Source of the DNA: an uncultured Rhodospirillales bacterium
Lineage (GTDB): Bacteria > Pseudomonadota > Alphaproteobacteria > Acetobacterales > Acetobacteraceae
Direction of reading: 5' to 3'
NCBI GenBank assembly: GCA_903932545.1
Contig: CAIZGT010000630.1
Coordinates: 1-10,831 of the forward strand
Length of the DNA stretch: 10,831 bases
This document shows positions 8,331 to 10,831 of this stretch, one piece after another (the stretch's first letter is position 1; each line of letters begins with the position of its first letter). Both the position numbers and the translations under genes were made by a program. The notes beneath the pieces are model-generated. The model did not search any database. It had not been told where the DNA came from and saw only the letters and a program-made list of their open reading frames with translations.

Positions 8331-8945
8331 CTATTGCGGTGGGTCGACGCCGTCTTTACCGACGGTGATCCTTCGCAAAGTCAGGCTACCATCAGCCGCT
8401 TTGTCGGCCACCACGAACACCTTGGCACCCGGTTTGAGATCATCACGGCTGGCGGGAATATTCTGAATGATCGGGGCCGCTTCCGGTACCGCGATGTCAA
8501 TCGGCGTGCCCTTATAGGCCAGCGACAACACCCGTCCATTGCGCGCAGCAAGGACGGATTGCACAGTGGCGTTGGTCATACTGGTGCCGGGGGCGAGATC
8601 CCAATCATAATGCCCCTCGCCAGTGCCCCGCAGTGCCTCGGGGAAGATCGCAACATACACCGCCTGCAAAACCCCGTCTTTGTCAGGCGCTGCAACTGTG
8701 GCAATGAAATCATTCGGCTTGATGTCCGACATCGCAAGCCGCTTCAGCGCGGTGGGGTTAAACCCGGCGGGCAGCGTGAGGCTGACCTGCAGCCCCTCGC
8801 GGGTTGCGACGGTGAGGGCGTCTCCCACCAACGACACCACGCTGCCACGAATCCGCTGCGGTGTGTTCTGCGCCAACGCAGGGCGCGCGATCACCAAGGC
8901 CATTAAGATCAGGAACGCGGTTTTCAGCCAAGCGTATTTGCGCAT
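8331..8945 (-). CDS. Secreted DUF5666-like protein of unknown function
   Basis: The 204-residue product has signal peptide MRKYAWLKTAFLILMALVI followed by ARPALA and cleavage before QNTPQ. The mature part contains two similar beta-rich units. The first is RIRGSVVSLVGDALTVATRE with SDIKPNDFIATVAAPDKDG (about 32-92), and the second is NATVQSVLAARNGRVLSLAYKG with DDLKPGAKVFVVADKAADGSL (about 125-195). This resembles the small beta-barrel DUF5666 type; I recognise the pattern but not a function. GTGEGHYDWDLAPGTSMTN between the units looks conserved in relatives. It has no cysteine in the mature part and no membrane anchor, so it should be free in the periplasm. A GGAG site lies 5 bases before ATG 8945. 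It lies between pqiC and the binding-protein gene. Confidence 0.75.
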   Translation of the reverse strand: MRKYAWLKTAFLILMALVIARPALAQNTPQRIRGSVVSLVGDALTVATREGLQVSLTLPAGFNPTALKRLAMSDIKPNDFIATVAAPDKDGVLQAVYVAIFPEALRGTGEGHYDWDLAPGTSMTNATVQSVLAARNGRVLSLAYKGTPIDIAVPEAAPIIQNIPASRDDLKPGAKVFVVADKAADGSLTLRRITVGKDGVDPPQ

Positions 8946-8998
8946 TGTGGCTCCGACAGGTCAGGTTTCACGACACATGGGGGGCGTTCGGCGCTTTA

Positions 8999-9562
8999 TC
9001 AGAGGTGGCCGGTAATCTGCGCCGCAATCCGATCCGCCAATCCGCCCAGCGCCGCACTCATCGCCGCCGCTTGAGACGTGGCATCACTGCTGATCAGGTC
9101 CTGTTGCAGCCGCACTGTGCTCACCCGCGCGATGCCATTGCTCGGCCGGGTCGCAATCTGTGCCAGCAGCACCAACGGCCCATCACCATCGCGGTCGATG
9201 CGCTGAATATCGATTTCCAGCACCAGATCGGGCCTGGTGGAAATGGCACCAGATTCGCGGAATACCGATGATTGCGGCAAGCGCTGCACCAAATCCTCAC
9301 TCAGCACCCGATCCAGCATAGTGCCGAGCGGCTCGGCCCAGTGCGCGGTTTCATCCAGCACCAGATGATAATCCCGCGTGCCGCGCACCAGTTCGGGGCG
9401 GTCCAGATAGCCCGCCAAACCAATCCGGTGCAGCTCGATGCTAATGGCGTGTGTTGCCACCGCCGCACCGCTGACCGGGGCGAGCGTGAACAGCATCGGG
9501 GTTGGCGAAAGGGCGCACCCTGCTAGCAGGGCCACCAGCAGGAGCTTCCAGGCATGCGTCAT
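8999..9562 (-). CDS. pqiC: PqiC-like ABC transport auxiliary lipoprotein
   Basis: PqiC is an outer-membrane lipoprotein that partners the MCE protein PqiB in a trans-envelope, presumably lipid, transport path. The 187-residue product starts MTHAWKLLLVALLAGCALSP, with lipobox LAGC placing the lipidated cysteine at residue 16. The next residue is Ala, not Asp, which is compatible with outer-membrane sorting. The following TPMLFTLAPV and IELHRIGLAGYLDRPELV are typical of the family (DUF330/ABC-type auxiliary lipoprotein), as is WAEPLGTMLDRVLSEDLVQRLP at about 75-96. Its ATG overlaps the pqiB-like stop as ATGA at 9559-9562, showing a coupled pair. A 53-bp gap separates it from the DUF5666-like gene. 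Confidence 0.87.
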   Translation of the reverse strand: MTHAWKLLLVALLAGCALSPTPMLFTLAPVSGAAVATHAISIELHRIGLAGYLDRPELVRGTRDYHLVLDETAHWAEPLGTMLDRVLSEDLVQRLPQSSVFRESGAISTRPDLVLEIDIQRIDRDGDGPLVLLAQIATRPSNGIARVSTVRLQQDLISSDATSQAAAMSAALGGLADRIAAQITGHL

Positions 9563-10831
9563 TTCTCGGAAGCCTTCGCGCTGCGTCCCTGGATCAGCCC
9601 CTCGGGATGCTGGGTGAGGAAATCCGCCAGCAGCCGGACGGAGCGGGCGGTGTCGCTGATCTGCAGGATCAGCCGATCGAGATCACGCCTTGTTTGCGAT
9701 TCCGCGCCGTAGCCGGTCTCGGCGGATTGCACCAAGGCGGCGGTGCGGGCGATGGTAGATTGCAGGCTCTCGGCAATCTCCGGCAGTCGCTTGAGCGCCG
9801 GTGTGGCGCTGGTATCAAGATGCTGCACCAGCGTTTGCGTCTCTTTCAGCGTGGCGGCCAGCGAGGTCAGGCTTTGGCGCAGTTCTGGGCCGTTCACCAC
9901 CGCGCTCAGCCCTTGCAAGGTTGTCTCCAACTCGATGCCAATCTTGGCGAACGGAATTTGCGCCACCTGCGAGGACAGCGCCGCCATCGTCGCCGCCAGA
10001 CTGTCCAGCCCGCCTGCGATGCCCGGGATGATGATGGTGCCGTCAGTGTCCTGCGCCGCTTCCAGCGTGGGCGCGTTGGGCATGAAATCGAGGCCCACAA
10101 ACAATTGCCCGGTCACATAGCTGGCCGTATGCAACTGCGCGCGCAGCCCATGCCGCACTAGATCGCCCGCCACTTGCAATGGTGGGCGCGGGTCGAGATC
10201 TTGCAATGCGAGAATGCGCTCGGGTTGGATTTCGTAGCGCACCTCCACATAAGTTTTCGCGCCGGTCTGATCGAACACCAGCTTGACCCCGGTCACGGTG
10301 CCCACCCGGATGCCATAAACTTCCACCGGCGCGCCCACCGCGAGGCCGCGCACCGAGCCGGTGAAGCGGGTCATGAACGGCATGCGATGGGTGAATCCAG
10401 CCTCGTTGGCTTTGGCCTCGTTGCCGTAGAGATGGAATCGCGCACCCTGCGCACTTTTGGCGGTGCCGCGCCATTCGCTATCCGTGTCAAACGCCACCGC
10501 ACCGGAGAGCACGGCTTGCAGGCTTTCCACATGCAGCTGCACGCCATCTGCCCCCAGCTCCACCGCCACGCCCGACGCGTTCCAGAAATGCGTCGCATCG
10601 TGCACGAAGCTGTCATAGGGCTGGCGCACAAAAATCTGCACGATGAAGCTCTGCCCGTCCTGGTTCAGCTCCCAGCCCAACACTTCTCCCACCGTGATGT
10701 CGCGGTAAAGCACCGGAGAGCCGGAGGTCAGGCCGCCAATCCGGTTGGCCGTGAGGGTGAAGGGCGTGCCGGGCTCGTCTGAGCGGACAGCGGGCGGCTC
10801 GTCCAGGCCTTTGAATTCGGTTTGATACACC
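9559..10831 (-). CDS. pqiB: PqiB-like MCE domain protein, C-terminal 423 residues (start outside the window)
   Basis: PqiB-type proteins are anchored in the inner membrane and stack MCE rings and a coiled-coil needle across the periplasm for lipid transport. The frame is open at the right edge, so the N-terminal anchor and first MCE domain lie beyond 10831. The visible part starts with FKGLDEPPAV, typical of the link after MCE domain 1. MCE domain 2 (about residues 22-95 of the fragment) has GGLTSGSPVLYRDITVGEV and FWNASGV. MCE domain 3 (about 150-250) has VRGLAVGAPVEVYGIRVGTV. A long helical region, roughly 280-400, with LEAAQ..., LETTLQGLSAVV and ESLQSTIARTAALV, fits the coiled-coil needle. 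The product ends at GRSAKASEK. A pqiA-like gene is expected further upstream but is not seen. Confidence 0.9.
   Translation of the reverse strand, partial: VYQTEFKGLDEPPAVRSDEPGTPFTLTANRIGGLTSGSPVLYRDITVGEVLGWELNQDGQSFIVQIFVRQPYDSFVHDATHFWNASGVAVELGADGVQLHVESLQAVLSGAVAFDTDSEWRGTAKSAQGARFHLYGNEAKANEAGFTHRMPFMTRFTGSVRGLAVGAPVEVYGIRVGTVTGVKLVFDQTGAKTYVEVRYEIQPERILALQDLDPRPPLQVAGDLVRHGLRAQLHTASYVTGQLFVGLDFMPNAPTLEAAQDTDGTIIIPGIAGGLDSLAATMAALSSQVAQIPFAKIGIELETTLQGLSAVVNGPELRQSLTSLAATLKETQTLVQHLDTSATPALKRLPEIAESLQSTIARTAALVQSAETGYGAESQTRRDLDRLILQISDTARSVRLLADFLTQHPEGLIQGRSAKASEK

Overview
The window looks like chromosomal DNA from a high-G+C alphaproteobacterium. The evidence is an AcnA-type aconitase gene divergent from cytochrome c biogenesis genes ccmA-ccmB, a map...radC neighbourhood, and a PqiB/PqiC-type MCE transport locus. 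The acnA/ccm and map/radC arrangements are known from alphaproteobacteria. A member of the Acetobacteraceae or a relative is plausible, but I could not test this. I see no rRNA, tRNA, CRISPR array, insertion sequence or phage gene.

Layout: (1) 1-1940, minus strand, the front 576 codons of aconitase A, followed in frame by about 70 codons of unrelated, repeat-bearing, beta-propeller-like sequence that runs off the left edge. (2) 1941-2111, a divergent intergenic region. (3) 2112-4209, plus strand, ccmA, ccmB and a DMT/EamA permease, each joined to the next by an ATGA stop/start overlap. (4) 4211-6277, minus strand, map, a 4HBT-type acyl-CoA thioesterase and radC (in transcription order), with a hairpin before radC. 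(5) 6278-6404, a short intergenic region with three inverted repeats. (6) 6405-10831, minus strand, an envelope cluster in transcription order: pqiB-like MCE protein (5' end outside the window), PqiC-like lipoprotein, a secreted DUF5666-like protein, a FecB/HemV-type periplasmic binding protein and a ModA-like periplasmic binding protein.

How the genes work together: CcmA and CcmB form the ABC part of the System I cytochrome c maturation machinery, but ccmC does not follow and a drug/metabolite-type permease takes its place. Map removes initiator methionines; its neighbours are a hot-dog thioesterase and RadC. The right-hand cluster acts in the envelope. PqiB and PqiC belong to the MCE family that moves lipids between membranes. 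The two substrate-binding proteins come from different ABC families and have no permease or ATPase gene here.

Most of the window is ordinary housekeeping and envelope biology. I do not see a clear new defence, mobile or biosynthetic system. The observation most worth checking is the in-frame break in aconitase near 213-221. It is either a real gene fusion or disruption, or an assembly misjoin.
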